Origin: Deltaproteobacteria bacterium
GTDB lineage: Bacteria; Desulfobacterota; Desulfobacteria; Desulfobacterales; JAHEIW01
Assembly: GCA_024639185.1 (NCBI GenBank)
Contig: JAHEIW010000003.1
Span: 44,247-108,246 of the forward strand
Direction of reading: 5' to 3'
Length of the DNA stretch: 64,000 bases
Shown here: one piece after another, positions 20,724 to 29,188 of the stretch
Numbering within the stretch: the stretch's first letter is position 1
Layout: every line of letters starts with the position of its first letter
The notes under the pieces: model-generated
The model's database searches: none
Seen by the model: the letters and a program-made list of their open reading frames with translations, nothing else
Told to the model about the DNA's origin: nothing
Made by a program: the position numbers and the translations under genes

Positions 20724-22022
20724 CTATCGGCTCGGATATTTTTTTTGCGGAATAAGCCGCAGGCACATGGGATAGCGATAAAATTCACCCTGATTGGCTT
20801 TGACGCCGGCAACGATGACCATAATGAGGCCGAACAGCATCAGACCGAAGATCAGAAAAATACCGATAACAATCAGGATTAAAATGGCTGATATCATCAT
20901 ATAGATAAAAAGCGAGATCTGGAAATTAAGTGCTTCCTTGGCCTGATCGGCAACGAATTCGGATTCATTTTTCTTTAATTGCCAGACGACAAAAGGGCCG
21001 ATAAAATTGCCCAGCGGCACGATCATTGAACTAAACGTGCTGATATGGGCCCACATCCCCCAGTTATTTTCCTGATCCTCACTGAGCGTCGCGTTCTCCG
21101 GTGTGCTGTTGTGGTTTTGACGTTTGACCAGAACCACCAGCCCCATAATCGAGCCAGCGAGAAAGCCGAAAAAAATCAGCACTCCTCCCCAGATGCTGCC
21201 CTTGATCATCTCCCATAGTTCAAAGCGGCGCACCAGAAGATGGTCGCTGCCTGGAATTTCGCCGTCAACCGTAACGCCATAGGAGCCCAGGGTGTCCAGC
21301 TTGACCTGAGCGATGGCCTGCAGCACCGTGCTGCCATTTTCTTCGGTATAGGGGATTTCAGGCGGCTGCAGGGCCAGTTCTTTTCCAGTGGCCAGATCCA
21401 TCAGATAGATGTCAAAATCCCGGCCCAGGCGATTATTGGCCATATTAAATACGCTGTATGCTGCGGTTTGATAAAAAAAGACATAGGTTCCGGGATTATC
21501 GATCTGAATATCGGTTTCGCCCGGCACATTCAAGCGGGTTTCGGTGCTTAAATAGGCATGCAGGGTGTTATACAGCGTCATCCCGCCGGCAATCATCGGA
21601 ATCAGAAAAACCAATACCGCAACGGCATACCAGATTCTGCCGGGGCCGGTTGCCGTCGGCACCGGTTGGGCAACGGCGGCCGGTGATGCTTGAACCGCCG
21701 TTTTCCTCTGAGTCGACGGAACGGGAGCGGCCACATCCATCTGGGCTGTTTGCGCGGGCAGCGGCGGCGGTGGGGTCGCGCCACTATTTTCTATCGGGCT
21801 GATGATGCAATCCGCACCAGCATCTTTGAGAGCACCATTGATTTTCAGGGCGGTTTGATGATCGACATTTTTCTTGATCACAAATCGCTTGCCCGAAAAC
21901 AATCTATAAATCGTTTCTTCATCAGCTTTTAAAAGCGTTGCCAGATTGGATTTGACTTCATCGAGGTCCCATCCCGGAATAATGCGCCCCGAAAAATCAA
22001 CATTGTACAGCATTCCAGACAT
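20724..22022 (-). CDS. Membrane protein with C-terminal DUF4870-like domain
   Basis: The product is 432 residues. Residues 1-75 form a small soluble domain (NVDFSGRIIPGWDLDEVKSNLATLLK, LFSGKRFVIKKNVD, GADCIISP) seen at the start of several proteobacterial membrane proteins. A Pro/Ala-rich linker and a transmembrane segment (YAVAVLVFLIPMIAGGMTLY) follow, then a periplasmic part, another transmembrane segment, and a DUF4870-like end: WAHISTFSSMIVPLGNFIGPFVVWQL, VADQAKEALNFQIS, and two hydrophobic helices. The function is unknown. No other gene is visible in 22023-22252. Confidence 0.75.
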   Translation of the reverse strand: MSGMLYNVDFSGRIIPGWDLDEVKSNLATLLKADEETIYRLFSGKRFVIKKNVDHQTALKINGALKDAGADCIISPIENSGATPPPPLPAQTAQMDVAAPVPSTQRKTAVQASPAAVAQPVPTATGPGRIWYAVAVLVFLIPMIAGGMTLYNTLHAYLSTETRLNVPGETDIQIDNPGTYVFFYQTAAYSVFNMANNRLGRDFDIYLMDLATGKELALQPPEIPYTEENGSTVLQAIAQVKLDTLGSYGVTVDGEIPGSDHLLVRRFELWEMIKGSIWGGVLIFFGFLAGSIMGLVVLVKRQNHNSTPENATLSEDQENNWGMWAHISTFSSMIVPLGNFIGPFVVWQLKKNESEFVADQAKEALNFQISLFIYMMISAILILIVIGIFLIFGLMLFGLIMVIVAGVKANQGEFYRYPMCLRLIPQKKYPSR

Positions 22023-22252
22023 AATCGTTTCCTCGTACGTTTTTTAGGGGGTATTCCGCAGCAATGACGCTGTCAGCCCCTAGTCTATCTTCGGCTAAAT
22101 AAAGGAAATGGTTTAGATTTTTTTAGATTTTTGACCTGCTGATGGTGATTTGATATGATGGCATCGATTTTTGGATTGATGCGGCTTAAAGGAGGCCATT
22201 GGTTGTCTGTACGATTGCTGAGAGATAAGCGTTGTTTTGTGTGTGGTGAGGA

Positions 22253-22828
22253 TTACGTCTGAATCAGGCTCAAAAAGTATTGATGGAAACGGGTATCAGT
22301 GGTCAGTTCAGGATGAAATGCGGTTGCCAGAAGTCTATCTTCAATTGCGGCCACCGGAGTGCCGTCTGCCAGATGGGCTAGCATGAGGACCCGTCCTTTG
22401 GTTTGAACCAGCTTGGGCGAACGAATAAATATTCCCGGAAATGGAATTGAATCTCCGTTTTTTAAGACATTTACGTATACATCTTCTTTAAAACTGTCTT
22501 TTTGCCGGCCAAAAGCATTGCGTTCAACCACAATATCCATAACACCCATAAGGGGCTGATCCATTCCAATTGCCTTGGCCATGAAAATCATGCCGGCGCA
22601 GGTGCCCCAGACCGGTCTTTCCCTGGCAAATTGGCGCAAAGGGTTCATCAGCTGATACATGACGGCCAATTTGCCGATGGTGGTACTTTCACCTCCGGGT
22701 ATGATGAGCCCATCGATGTCATTTAATTCTTCAGGCAAACGCACCTCGACCGCTTCCACATCAAGCTGCCGCAGCATATGGATGTGTTCACTAAATGCGC
22801 CCTGTAATGCTAACACACCGATTTTCAT
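22253..22828 (-). CDS. pdxT: Pyridoxal 5'-phosphate synthase, glutaminase subunit
   Basis: PdxT releases ammonia from glutamine and passes it to PdxS. The 191-residue protein starts MKIGVLALQGAFSEH and shows LIIPGGESTTIGKL, the oxyanion region; the nucleophile in PVWGTCAGMIFMA; and ATAFHPELTTD with the catalytic His and Glu. The frame is open to 22981, but the ATG at 22828 begins exactly where the family begins; the upstream part is an intergenic repeat. It lies downstream of pdxS, 146 bp apart, a wider gap than usual because the repeat sits between them. Confidence 0.96.
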   Translation of the reverse strand: MKIGVLALQGAFSEHIHMLRQLDVEAVEVRLPEELNDIDGLIIPGGESTTIGKLAVMYQLMNPLRQFARERPVWGTCAGMIFMAKAIGMDQPLMGVMDIVVERNAFGRQKDSFKEDVYVNVLKNGDSIPFPGIFIRSPKLVQTKGRVLMLAHLADGTPVAAIEDRLLATAFHPELTTDTRFHQYFLSLIQT

Positions 22829-22836
22829 TATTATTA

Positions 22837-22949
22837 TTTCACCACAGAGTTCACAGAGCACATAGAGATAGTATTTAAAAGATGTATCGAAAAAGCCACG
22901 ACCAATGCTTTTTATACGCTGTGATCTCTGTGTGCTCAGTGGTAAAAAA
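22837..22949. repeat. Inverted repeat of the ACCACAGAG type between pdxS and pdxT
   Basis: TTTCACCACAGAGTTCACAGAGCACATAGAGAT (22837-22869) is complementary to ATCTCTGTGTGCTCAGTGGTAAAA (22924-22947). It has the form of a transcribed hairpin with a 54-base interior, and could uncouple pdxT from pdxS or protect the pdxS mRNA end. Confidence 0.75.
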
Positions 22950-22974
22950 ACATCATTCAATTCAGCAAGGTTTC

Positions 22975-23883
22975 TTACCAACCGCGATCAGCCAGGGTTT
23001 CCCCTTCGGCCAATGTGCTGACACTGATACCGACCATGGGCTCACCCAGATGTTGACTGATCTCAGCCAGGATTTTCGGATCCTTGTAGTGGGTGGTGGC
23101 TTCAACAATCGCCTTTGCCCGGCGGGCCGGATCGGCGGATTTAAAAATACCGGAGCCCACAAATACGCCATCTACGCCGATTTGCATCATCAAGGCAGCA
23201 TCCGCCGGCGTGGCAATGCCACCGGCCGCAAAATTAACCACCGGCAAACGGCCCAGTTCTTTGGTGTGTTTGACGACTTCATAGGGTGCACCCAAATCCT
23301 TGGCATAAGCCATTAGCTCATCGTCCGGTTTGGCTTTTAAATCACGGATGGCGCCCAATACCGTGCGTGCATGGCGCACCGCCTCGACAATATCACCGGT
23401 TCCGGCCTCACCTTTTGTTCGAATCATGGCGGCCCCTTCACCGATCCGGCGCAGCGCCTCACCCAGATCCCGGCAGCCGCAGACAAACGGAATCGTAAAA
23501 GGATGCTTGTCGATATGATGGCGCTCATCGGCCGGGGTCAACACCTCACTTTCATCCACATAATCAACGCCAATGGCTTCTAAAATCTGAGCCTCTACAA
23601 AATGACCGATGCGACATTTGGCCATCACCGGTATACTGACCGACTGCATAATTTCTTTGATCAATGCCGGATCGGACATACGGGCTACACCGCCATGCTC
23701 GCGGATATCTGCCGGAACCCGCTCCAGGGCCATCACCGCAACGGCACCGGCTTCCTCGGCAATGACAGCATGCTCGACGGATACCACATCCATAATGACG
23801 CCGCCTTTGAGCATCTGTGCCAGCCCGCTTTTGACGGTGAAGCTGCCCACCCTGTCATCTGATTTTTTTTCATTCGTTTCCAT
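22975..23883 (-). CDS. pdxS: Pyridoxal 5'-phosphate synthase, synthase subunit
   Basis: PdxS condenses ribose 5-phosphate, glyceraldehyde 3-phosphate and ammonia to pyridoxal 5'-phosphate. The 302-residue product has the (beta/alpha)8 signature [59 protein letters not shown] and [13 protein letters not shown], and later [21 protein letters not shown]. The conserved catalytic Lys (VMAKC) is present. The ATG is preceded by GGGGGGAA. The gene is transcribed away from a MocR-type regulator, an arrangement known from Gram-positive pdxR-pdxST loci. Confidence 0.98.
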   Translation of the reverse strand: METNEKKSDDRVGSFTVKSGLAQMLKGGVIMDVVSVEHAVIAEEAGAVAVMALERVPADIREHGGVARMSDPALIKEIMQSVSIPVMAKCRIGHFVEAQILEAIGVDYVDESEVLTPADERHHIDKHPFTIPFVCGCRDLGEALRRIGEGAAMIRTKGEAGTGDIVEAVRHARTVLGAIRDLKAKPDDELMAYAKDLGAPYEVVKHTKELGRLPVVNFAAGGIATPADAALMMQIGVDGVFVGSGIFKSADPARRAKAIVEATTHYKDPKILAEISQHLGEPMVGISVSTLAEGETLADRGW

Positions 23884-24015
23884 TGGATTTCCCCCCCGGT
23901 GAAATGAAATTCAGGTGCTTGATTTGAGTTGCGGCTATAGTAGCGGGTGTGTTAAAGAAAAAACAGATACAGATAATTATAAAAATAAGCATAACAGTTT
24001 GGCTGTTCCCAGAAA

Positions 24016-24035
24016 GGCGAAACACCCATTTCGCC
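24016..24035. promoter_or_regulatory. Perfect 7-bp inverted repeat, possible operator
   Basis: GGCGAAA (24016-24022), a 6-base spacer, and TTTCGCC (24029-24035) lie in the 203 bp region between the divergent pdxS and MocR-type genes, 51 bp before the MocR start. A dimeric regulator could bind it. There is no experimental support. Confidence 0.4.
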
Positions 24036-24086
24036 CAATAGATGCTATTTTAGGGCCTAAAAACAAACGGTTTTAGCGGAGAAAAT

Positions 24087-25541
24087 ATGGATCCAGTCAA
24101 AAAAACATTTCGTTATCGACATCTGGCCGAAGAGATTGAACAAAAAATTCTGAGCGGGACGTACCAGCCCGGAGAGCGGCTACCTTCGATCCGCAAACTG
24201 CACAAGCAATCCAACCTGAGTATTTCCACGATCTATCATGCCTACCTGGAACTGGAGTCCATGGGACTGGTTGAGGCCCGACCCAAATCCGGCTATTACG
24301 TTAACCCCGTCGCCCTGCAAAACCTAAAAATCCCGCGATTCAAAAAAGAGTCCTTTCCGCCTAAAAAAGTCAGATTGTCATCCATGATAAATTCGGTCAT
24401 ATCGGCCATCAGCAACCCTTATCTGTTGCCCCTGGGCTCGACGGTGGTCGATGCGAAACTAATGCCCTTCAAGCACTTTTCCAGAATCCTGAAAAATCTC
24501 TCCCATGTGGAATTACAATCCATGATCTCATATTCTCCCTCGGAGGGGTATGCTGAGCTTCGCCGTCAGATTGCACTGCGAACAGTGGGCGTTTTGGAAG
24601 GCATCGCGCCGGAAGATATTATTATTACCAATGGCTGCATGGAAGCAGTGGCCCTGTCCATGCTGGCCATTGCACGGCCGGGGGGTACCATCGCGGTTGA
24701 AACCCCGACGAATTTTGGTTTTCTGCAGTTGCTGCAGGAACTGGGGCTCCTGGTAATGGAGGTGCCGGCTGATCCCAGATATGGTGTGGATTTAGACGAA
24801 CTGGAAAAAATTTTTTGCCGCAACACCATCAAGGCCTGCCTGCTGATACCGAATTTTCACAATCCCCTGGGCGCCCTGATGCCCGACGATCATAAGATCA
24901 GATTGATTCAATTAATCAATCAATATGACATTGCGGTGATCGAGGATGACATCAGCTCCGAGTTGCATTTTGGGCCTAAACGGCCGATGCCCTTAAAATC
25001 ATATGATACGCAGGACCGGGTGATCACGTGCTCATCCTTTTCAAAGACCCTGGCACCGGGTTTGCGAATCGGTTGGGCCATTCCGGGCAAGCGATACATG
25101 GAAAAGGTTCAGAATTTAAAAGCCGCCACAACGGTTTCGACCTCAACCCTGGATCAATACATGATATCACAATACCTGGCCGAAGGGGCTTTTGAGCGTT
25201 ACAGCAGGCGGTTGAGGCACTTGCTGAAAAAGCAGGTCGTCAGAACCGCTTTTGCCATCCAAAAACATTTCCCACCGGGCACGCGTCTGGCCATACCTGA
25301 AGGCGGGACCCTTTTGTGGGTCGAGCTCCCTTTGCAGGTCGACGGCTTGCAGGTATACCGCAAGGCCCTTGAGCATCATATTGCCATCATTCCCGGGGTG
25401 GTATGCTCCAACGCCGGGCAATTTAAAAATTTTATCCAGATCAGCTGCGGGTCACCGGTTACAGAAGATATGGAAAGGGGAATAAAGCGATTGGGTGAGA
25501 TCGTATTTGATTTTTCGGACGCCAAACGGCCAGCATCTTAA
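24087..25541 (+). CDS. MocR/GntR-type regulator with aminotransferase domain (PdxR-like)
   Basis: The product is 484 residues. Residues 7-72 are a GntR winged helix (YRHLAEEIEQKILSGTYQPGERLPSIRKLHKQSNLSISTIYHAYLELE). The rest is a fold-type I aminotransferase: VVDAKLMPF, ITNGCMEAVALSML, IPNFHNPLGA, IEDDISSELHFG, and SSFSKTLAPGLRIGW with the PLP-binding Lys. This is the MocR architecture, in which PLP or an amine is an effector. Position opposite pdxST makes a PdxR-like role (sensing PLP and controlling pdxST) the best inference. The amino-acid specificity of the aminotransferase domain is unknown. Confidence 0.85.
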   Translation: MDPVKKTFRYRHLAEEIEQKILSGTYQPGERLPSIRKLHKQSNLSISTIYHAYLELESMGLVEARPKSGYYVNPVALQNLKIPRFKKESFPPKKVRLSSMINSVISAISNPYLLPLGSTVVDAKLMPFKHFSRILKNLSHVELQSMISYSPSEGYAELRRQIALRTVGVLEGIAPEDIIITNGCMEAVALSMLAIARPGGTIAVETPTNFGFLQLLQELGLLVMEVPADPRYGVDLDELEKIFCRNTIKACLLIPNFHNPLGALMPDDHKIRLIQLINQYDIAVIEDDISSELHFGPKRPMPLKSYDTQDRVITCSSFSKTLAPGLRIGWAIPGKRYMEKVQNLKAATTVSTSTLDQYMISQYLAEGAFERYSRRLRHLLKKQVVRTAFAIQKHFPPGTRLAIPEGGTLLWVELPLQVDGLQVYRKALEHHIAIIPGVVCSNAGQFKNFIQISCGSPVTEDMERGIKRLGEIVFDFSDAKRPAS

Positions 25542-25574
25542 TTTTTAGCGAGGCATCAGCGATCAACAATTGGT

Positions 25575-25748
25575 TTATTGAATATCATCGACGGTGTAGG
25601 TGCCCCATTGTCCGATTTTGACGATACCGTCTTCTTCCAAGCCCTCTTGAATCGATTGAAATACCGCATCAACCGCTTTGGCAGCCGTCTTTTTGGGAAG
25701 ATCATCCAGCTTTTCGGCCACTCTTTTGACCAATTCGGTTTTATTCAT
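25575..25748 (-). CDS. Short HU-family DNA-binding protein
   Basis: This small gene encodes 57 residues. MNKTELVKRVAEKLDDLP, KKTAAKAVDAVFQSIQEGL and EDGIVKIGQWGTYTV follow the HU/IHF dimerisation helices and the first strand closely, in the order of a 90-residue HU. The protein stops at DDIQ-stop just after the GTYTV strand, so the beta-arm that binds DNA and the C-terminal helix are absent. AAAGAGGTG precedes the ATG at good distance. It is either a 3'-truncated HU gene or a reduced paralogue acting through dimerisation. It is too short for the usual ORF cut-offs and easy to miss. Confidence 0.7.
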   Translation of the reverse strand: MNKTELVKRVAEKLDDLPKKTAAKAVDAVFQSIQEGLEEDGIVKIGQWGTYTVDDIQ

Positions 25749-25763
25749 CTGCACCTCTTTGTG

Positions 25764-26000
25764 TTGAAGTAAAAAATGGCTTTAAAACGGTCTATTATGG
25801 TCGATGGCACGGCGCAAATCGATTAAAAAGTGGAGCGTACATATCGTGGCTTGAAGCCACTCCCACATCTATTCGTAAACAGGGTTGGTTATCATGTTCG
25901 TATCCATAAAAATTTGTGGGAGCGGCATCTTGCCGCGATATTCGAGTATTTTAAACCAGCTCGGAACACAGCCATCAGCCATATGAGGCGGTCTCAAAGC
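25764..26000. repeat. Family A intergenic element copy 2, interrupted by a REP-like pair
   Basis: The left part (GGCACGGCGCAAATCGATTAAAAAGTGGAGCGTAC) and the right part (GATATTCGAGTATTTTAAACC, AACACAGCCAT) correspond block for block to the element at 3158-3300. Between them lies a segment absent from that copy, the REP-like hairpins of 25843-25939. Confidence 0.6.
25843..25939. repeat. Pair of REP-like palindromes in opposite orientation
   Basis: TGTGGGAGCGGCATCTTGCCGCGAT (25915-25939) and, inverted, ATCGTGGCTTGAAGCCACTCCCACA (25843-25867) are the same unit in opposite orientation: TGTGGGAG, then a GC-rich hairpin, then CGAT. This closely resembles REP units of Pseudomonas and Xanthomonas. 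The pair is 47 bp apart and could be a BIME-like mobile unit. Confidence 0.7.
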
Positions 26001-26005
26001 TATTT

Positions 26006-26428
26006 CTATTTCCAGCCAATGACCTGATACCCTTTATCCCGCAAACACTGCTCAACGAAGCGGCGCTCAATTTCATCCGGGTCGCCTGATTTCCAGGCAC
26101 CCCGCATCAATCCGCCTGCACCGCCGCCGGCGGCACCGGCTGCCAAACCGCGGCCTGTGCGGCCCCTGACGGCGCCGATCGCTCCGCCGATCGCTGCTCC
26201 TGTGGCAGCCCCCTTGCCTGTTGATACGGCCACATTCTTGCCGGCATCGGTTTCATGGCCATGATCGGCCGCCAGCTGAATACAGTCATCAATATCGGCG
26301 ATGGCTACAGATTCGCCTGCCGACTTGTAAGTGTAATTTGGATAAAGAACCGGGCGTTTTTTTGAACAGGCGGCCATCACAATGATGATGGTGAACAGGC
26401 AAACGGTCATTGTCAAATATTTTTTCAT
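26006..26428 (-). CDS. Lipoprotein with glycine-zipper segment
   Basis: The ATG at 26428 gives 140 residues: signal MKKYLTMTVCLFTIIIVMAAC with lipobox Cys, then VAIADIDDCIQLAADHG, then GKGAATGAAIGGAIGAVRGRTGRGLAAGAAGGGAGGLMRGAW, a glycine-zipper (YMGG-like) membrane segment. The C-terminus has EIERRFVEQCLRDKGYQVIGWK, the short end typical of the family in Proteobacteria. Two Cys in the mature part could form a disulfide. Such proteins sit in the envelope; the function is unknown. The frame is open upstream to 26491, but ATG 26428 begins the signal peptide. Confidence 0.75.
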   Translation of the reverse strand: MKKYLTMTVCLFTIIIVMAACSKKRPVLYPNYTYKSAGESVAIADIDDCIQLAADHGHETDAGKNVAVSTGKGAATGAAIGGAIGAVRGRTGRGLAAGAAGGGAGGLMRGAWKSGDPDEIERRFVEQCLRDKGYQVIGWK

Positions 26429-26717
26429 ATGAGTCGCAGCTTTCAAACCTGCACGCGCGTCACAGCCCCAAAGGGCATGCAGCGTTAACATTAAGAGTTA
26501 CAGGATTTCATAGCATGTAAATGAATAACAAGCTGGGGCTGTATCTGCATAATCGCAACTTATGCTTATTATAAAATCAAAAATGGCGGCGATCAAGACC
26601 ATTGGATGAAAATCGTATTAACCTTTTAACCATTCCATAATCATTCCTTAGTATGACTGACGTTTCCCGGTGAAATGTTGTCGACATATCCCGGTAGTGC
26701 GGTTTATGGTTTCAGGA

Positions 26718-27080
26718 TCATGTCTGGGGGTCGGCCTTTTCGTCCGATTCAGACCTCATACTGCCGAGATCGGGATAACAGGCGGATGGATCATCAGCGG
26801 AGGTAACGTCCGGTAAAGGGTAAAGCTGGCGTCGGCTTGAACCTTTGTGTAATCTTTCATGCAGGAAGTATAATAGATAAGCGATGACGATTCCAAGGAA
26901 AATAAAAAAAGCAACGATTAAAAGGGACTCTACCAGGGTCGCCATAGCGGCACCGAAATTTTCGCTCTTTACCATACGGTATACAACCGTAAAGATGAAC
27001 ACCAGCATGGCCGCAATAAACAAGGCTGCCTGCAAGGGTTTCATCTTACGTCCCTGTCGGCTGATAAGCGGTCGCATCAT
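26718..27080 (-). CDS. Small membrane protein, unknown function
   Basis: The product is 120 residues with two hydrophobic segments, QAALFIAAMLVFIFTVVYRMV and ATLVESLLIVAFFIFLGIVIAYLLYFL, followed by a charged cytoplasmic tail (HERLHKGSSRRQLYPLP) and an acidic end. I recognise no family. It stands alone, with gene-free stretches of 226 bp (26492-26717) downstream and 144 bp upstream. The coding potential looks real because of the membrane topology, but the start may also be the second Met (MKPLQAALFI). Confidence 0.55.
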   Translation of the reverse strand: MMRPLISRQGRKMKPLQAALFIAAMLVFIFTVVYRMVKSENFGAAMATLVESLLIVAFFIFLGIVIAYLLYFLHERLHKGSSRRQLYPLPDVTSADDPSACYPDLGSMRSESDEKADPQT

Positions 27081-27224
27081 TTTCGGCCCCCGGTTGGCTT
27101 TAGATCTTTATCCATTACCGGCTTATTTCGGCCGGTATGGCGCCCGTATGCATAATATATCAATATGTTATGCGTCTATTCCATCGGCCAAATGGGAATA
27201 CCAGGTGGGATTTGGCCGTCTGTG

Positions 27225-27872
27225 TTATTCAAAGGTTAAGGTAGCGACTATTTTTTCCAGTTGATGGAGGCCGGATTCGTCCTGATAGGTCAACGCCATC
27301 ATTAAGGCATATCCTTTCATGATGGTGGCATACTGTCGTTGCCGAATGACAACACCCGGTCCCATGGTGATCTCGGTTTCCATGATGTCAAATGTTACCC
27401 CATCGATGGTCTTTTCATAGATCTCTTTCGGATAAGAGACTTTCATACGGCTGAATTTCATCAATTTTTTTGCATGGTAATGGTAATCGCTACCTCTTTT
27501 GATACCGGGTGCATGTTTTACTTTTTCGGCAATCAACATGATTCCCGGGTTGGTGGTAACAGCCGCTCCGGGTGGATGTTCGTAAGCTGTTAACAAATTG
27601 ATGCTTTGGAGATCTGCCGCTTTGATGGCGGCCTTCAAACTTTTATTCTCCCCGGCGACAATTTCGCCGCCGCGTTTCATTATTTCCAGCCGGGATTCCA
27701 GATCCAGAACGTGCCAGGAATCCGGGATGCTGAGCATCAGATCAAAAAAGGTATTGGTGTAGTTGCCGGTCTCAAACGTTCCGAAATCAATCGCTTTTTT
27801 ATCACTGCAACTGGTCATCGAAACGCTGCAAACCAGCCATACGACCAGCATCATGCGTCGCACAATTTTCAT
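27225..27872 (-). CDS. Predicted lipoprotein, unknown function
   Basis: The product is 215 residues. MKIVRRMMLVVWLVCSVSMTSC is a lipoprotein signal. The mature sequence holds YTNTFFDLMLSIPDSWHVLD and later VTFDIMETEITMGP, VIRQRQYATIMKGYALMMALTYQDESGLHQLEKIVATL. This pattern of an IPxxW start and a terminal FxxSY-x-ss-L motif occurs in proteins resembling the LpqN/PsbP-like lipid-binding fold. That is only a structural guess. It is a single gene with no clear partner. Confidence 0.65.
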   Translation of the reverse strand: MKIVRRMMLVVWLVCSVSMTSCSDKKAIDFGTFETGNYTNTFFDLMLSIPDSWHVLDLESRLEIMKRGGEIVAGENKSLKAAIKAADLQSINLLTAYEHPPGAAVTTNPGIMLIAEKVKHAPGIKRGSDYHYHAKKLMKFSRMKVSYPKEIYEKTIDGVTFDIMETEITMGPGVVIRQRQYATIMKGYALMMALTYQDESGLHQLEKIVATLTFE

Positions 27873-28135
27873 TTTTCAGCGGTCCTTACAAATTTTTGTC
27901 AATTCCGTATCGATACCGAGCAAATGCATTGAATACACAATATAGAGTATATCGGAAAACCCTGCACACTGCAATTTTTTCTGCTCGCCATGTGTATTAA
28001 AGCGCAACTCTCCGATTGCTGATGCCGGCACCAGTGCTTATGTTTTTCCAGTCAAAAGAATTCGGAAAAAGACCATTTTTCTGCGGGTTCAACGGGCGAA
28101 ACGGAAAAACCGGTCAATTGATATGGGAGGTCATC

Positions 28136-28546
28136 ATGGAAGTGTTAAACTGGCAAGAGTGTGAAGATGTTCAGATAAAAAAATTCCCTTATCGGGGCCA
28201 GCAACTTGATGTCAAAGGCATTAGCATTCGCTGGCTGTCAAAGCACGGTGATGACGGTACCGGCTATCCGGAGTATGGTCTGCGGTTTTTTACGGCCCAA
28301 CCCGGCGGAGAGATCCCCATCCACAATCATTTCTATCACCAGACCATGTACATCCTCAGCGGCCGCTTTGAGTGCTACCAGTATGATCCTCAAACCGATG
28401 AAGTTGTCAAAAAATCGGTTTGCGGTGCCGGTGATGTGATCTATGTACCCAGCCTGGAGCCCCATGGCATGAAAAATATCAGCGATAGTGAATCAGCCAC
28501 TTTTTTGTGCTGTATCTGTAATGTTTACGACAACGCGGGTGAGTAG
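28136..28546 (+). CDS. Cupin-domain protein
   Basis: The ATG at 28136 (after GGGAGG) gives 136 residues. The cupin motif 1 is PEYGLRFFTAQPGGEIPIHNHFYHQTMYILSGRFECY, where two His and the Glu/His positions would coordinate a metal; motif 2 is GAGDVIYVPSLEPHGMKNI. This is a single-domain mono-cupin with no recognisable substrate domain. Many such proteins bind small acids or sugars. The 263 bp upstream, which include the open frame from 28016, contain no other gene. It is convergent with the receiver-domain gene at 28608. Confidence 0.8.
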   Translation: MEVLNWQECEDVQIKKFPYRGQQLDVKGISIRWLSKHGDDGTGYPEYGLRFFTAQPGGEIPIHNHFYHQTMYILSGRFECYQYDPQTDEVVKKSVCGAGDVIYVPSLEPHGMKNISDSESATFLCCICNVYDNAGE

Positions 28547-28607
28547 CAAAGGTGTTTTTGCACATGGCAAGGGCATTGCTGCTTAGCACGCAACTGCACG
28601 GCTGCTG

Positions 28608-29012
28608 TTAATTGTTCGCCGGTAACATTCCGAAATGCCTTACTTTGTTCATCACCAATTGGGTTTCAAGTGGTTTTACCATAAAATCATCGCAGCCATC
28701 CCTCAGACAGGCCATCACCATTTCTTTTTGTGACACGCCGCTGACCATGATAATTTTTGCCTTGAGTTTGTCCGGAATCCCTTTATTTTTTTCAAGTTCC
28801 CGAATTTTAGTTAAAACCTGGCTTCCATTCATTTCGGGCATTAAAATATCCAGGAAAATGAGGTCGAAGGGTCGCCAATCCTGCCAGGCTTTTTTGAATG
28901 CGGACAGCGCTGCTTTGCCGCTATCGGCTGTTTCGCATTCTCCCATTTTTGCGACCATCGACTTTAACAGTTTTCGGGTGGGTTCGTCATCGTCAATAAC
29001 CAAGACTCTCAT
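28608..29012 (-). CDS. CheY-like response regulator, stand-alone receiver domain
   Basis: The product is 134 residues from ATG 29012 (GGAGG precedes it). VLVIDDDEPTRKLLKSMV holds the acidic pair, FDLIFLDILMPEMNG the phosphoacceptor Asp, KIIMVSGVS the conserved Ser/Thr, and DFMVKPL the conserved Lys. There is no output domain, so it must act through a partner. No histidine kinase is near. It lies downstream of glgB on the same strand with a gap of about 180 bp and may share the transcript. Confidence 0.92.
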   Translation of the reverse strand: MRVLVIDDDEPTRKLLKSMVAKMGECETADSGKAALSAFKKAWQDWRPFDLIFLDILMPEMNGSQVLTKIRELEKNKGIPDKLKAKIIMVSGVSQKEMVMACLRDGCDDFMVKPLETQLVMNKVRHFGMLPANN

Positions 29013-29188
29013 GGGGTCCTCCAAATTTTTTGCAAATCTAACATACTACTAAAGTATCGGTTATTTATACAAAAACTTAAGAAAAACGCCTTCGGTGATG
29101 GTCAATCAGCTGGCTTGACGGTCGGGTCGAAACGGTGAATCAAATCCAGCCGGAGCGGTTTTGAAAATGGAAGGCGACATTTTTTGAA

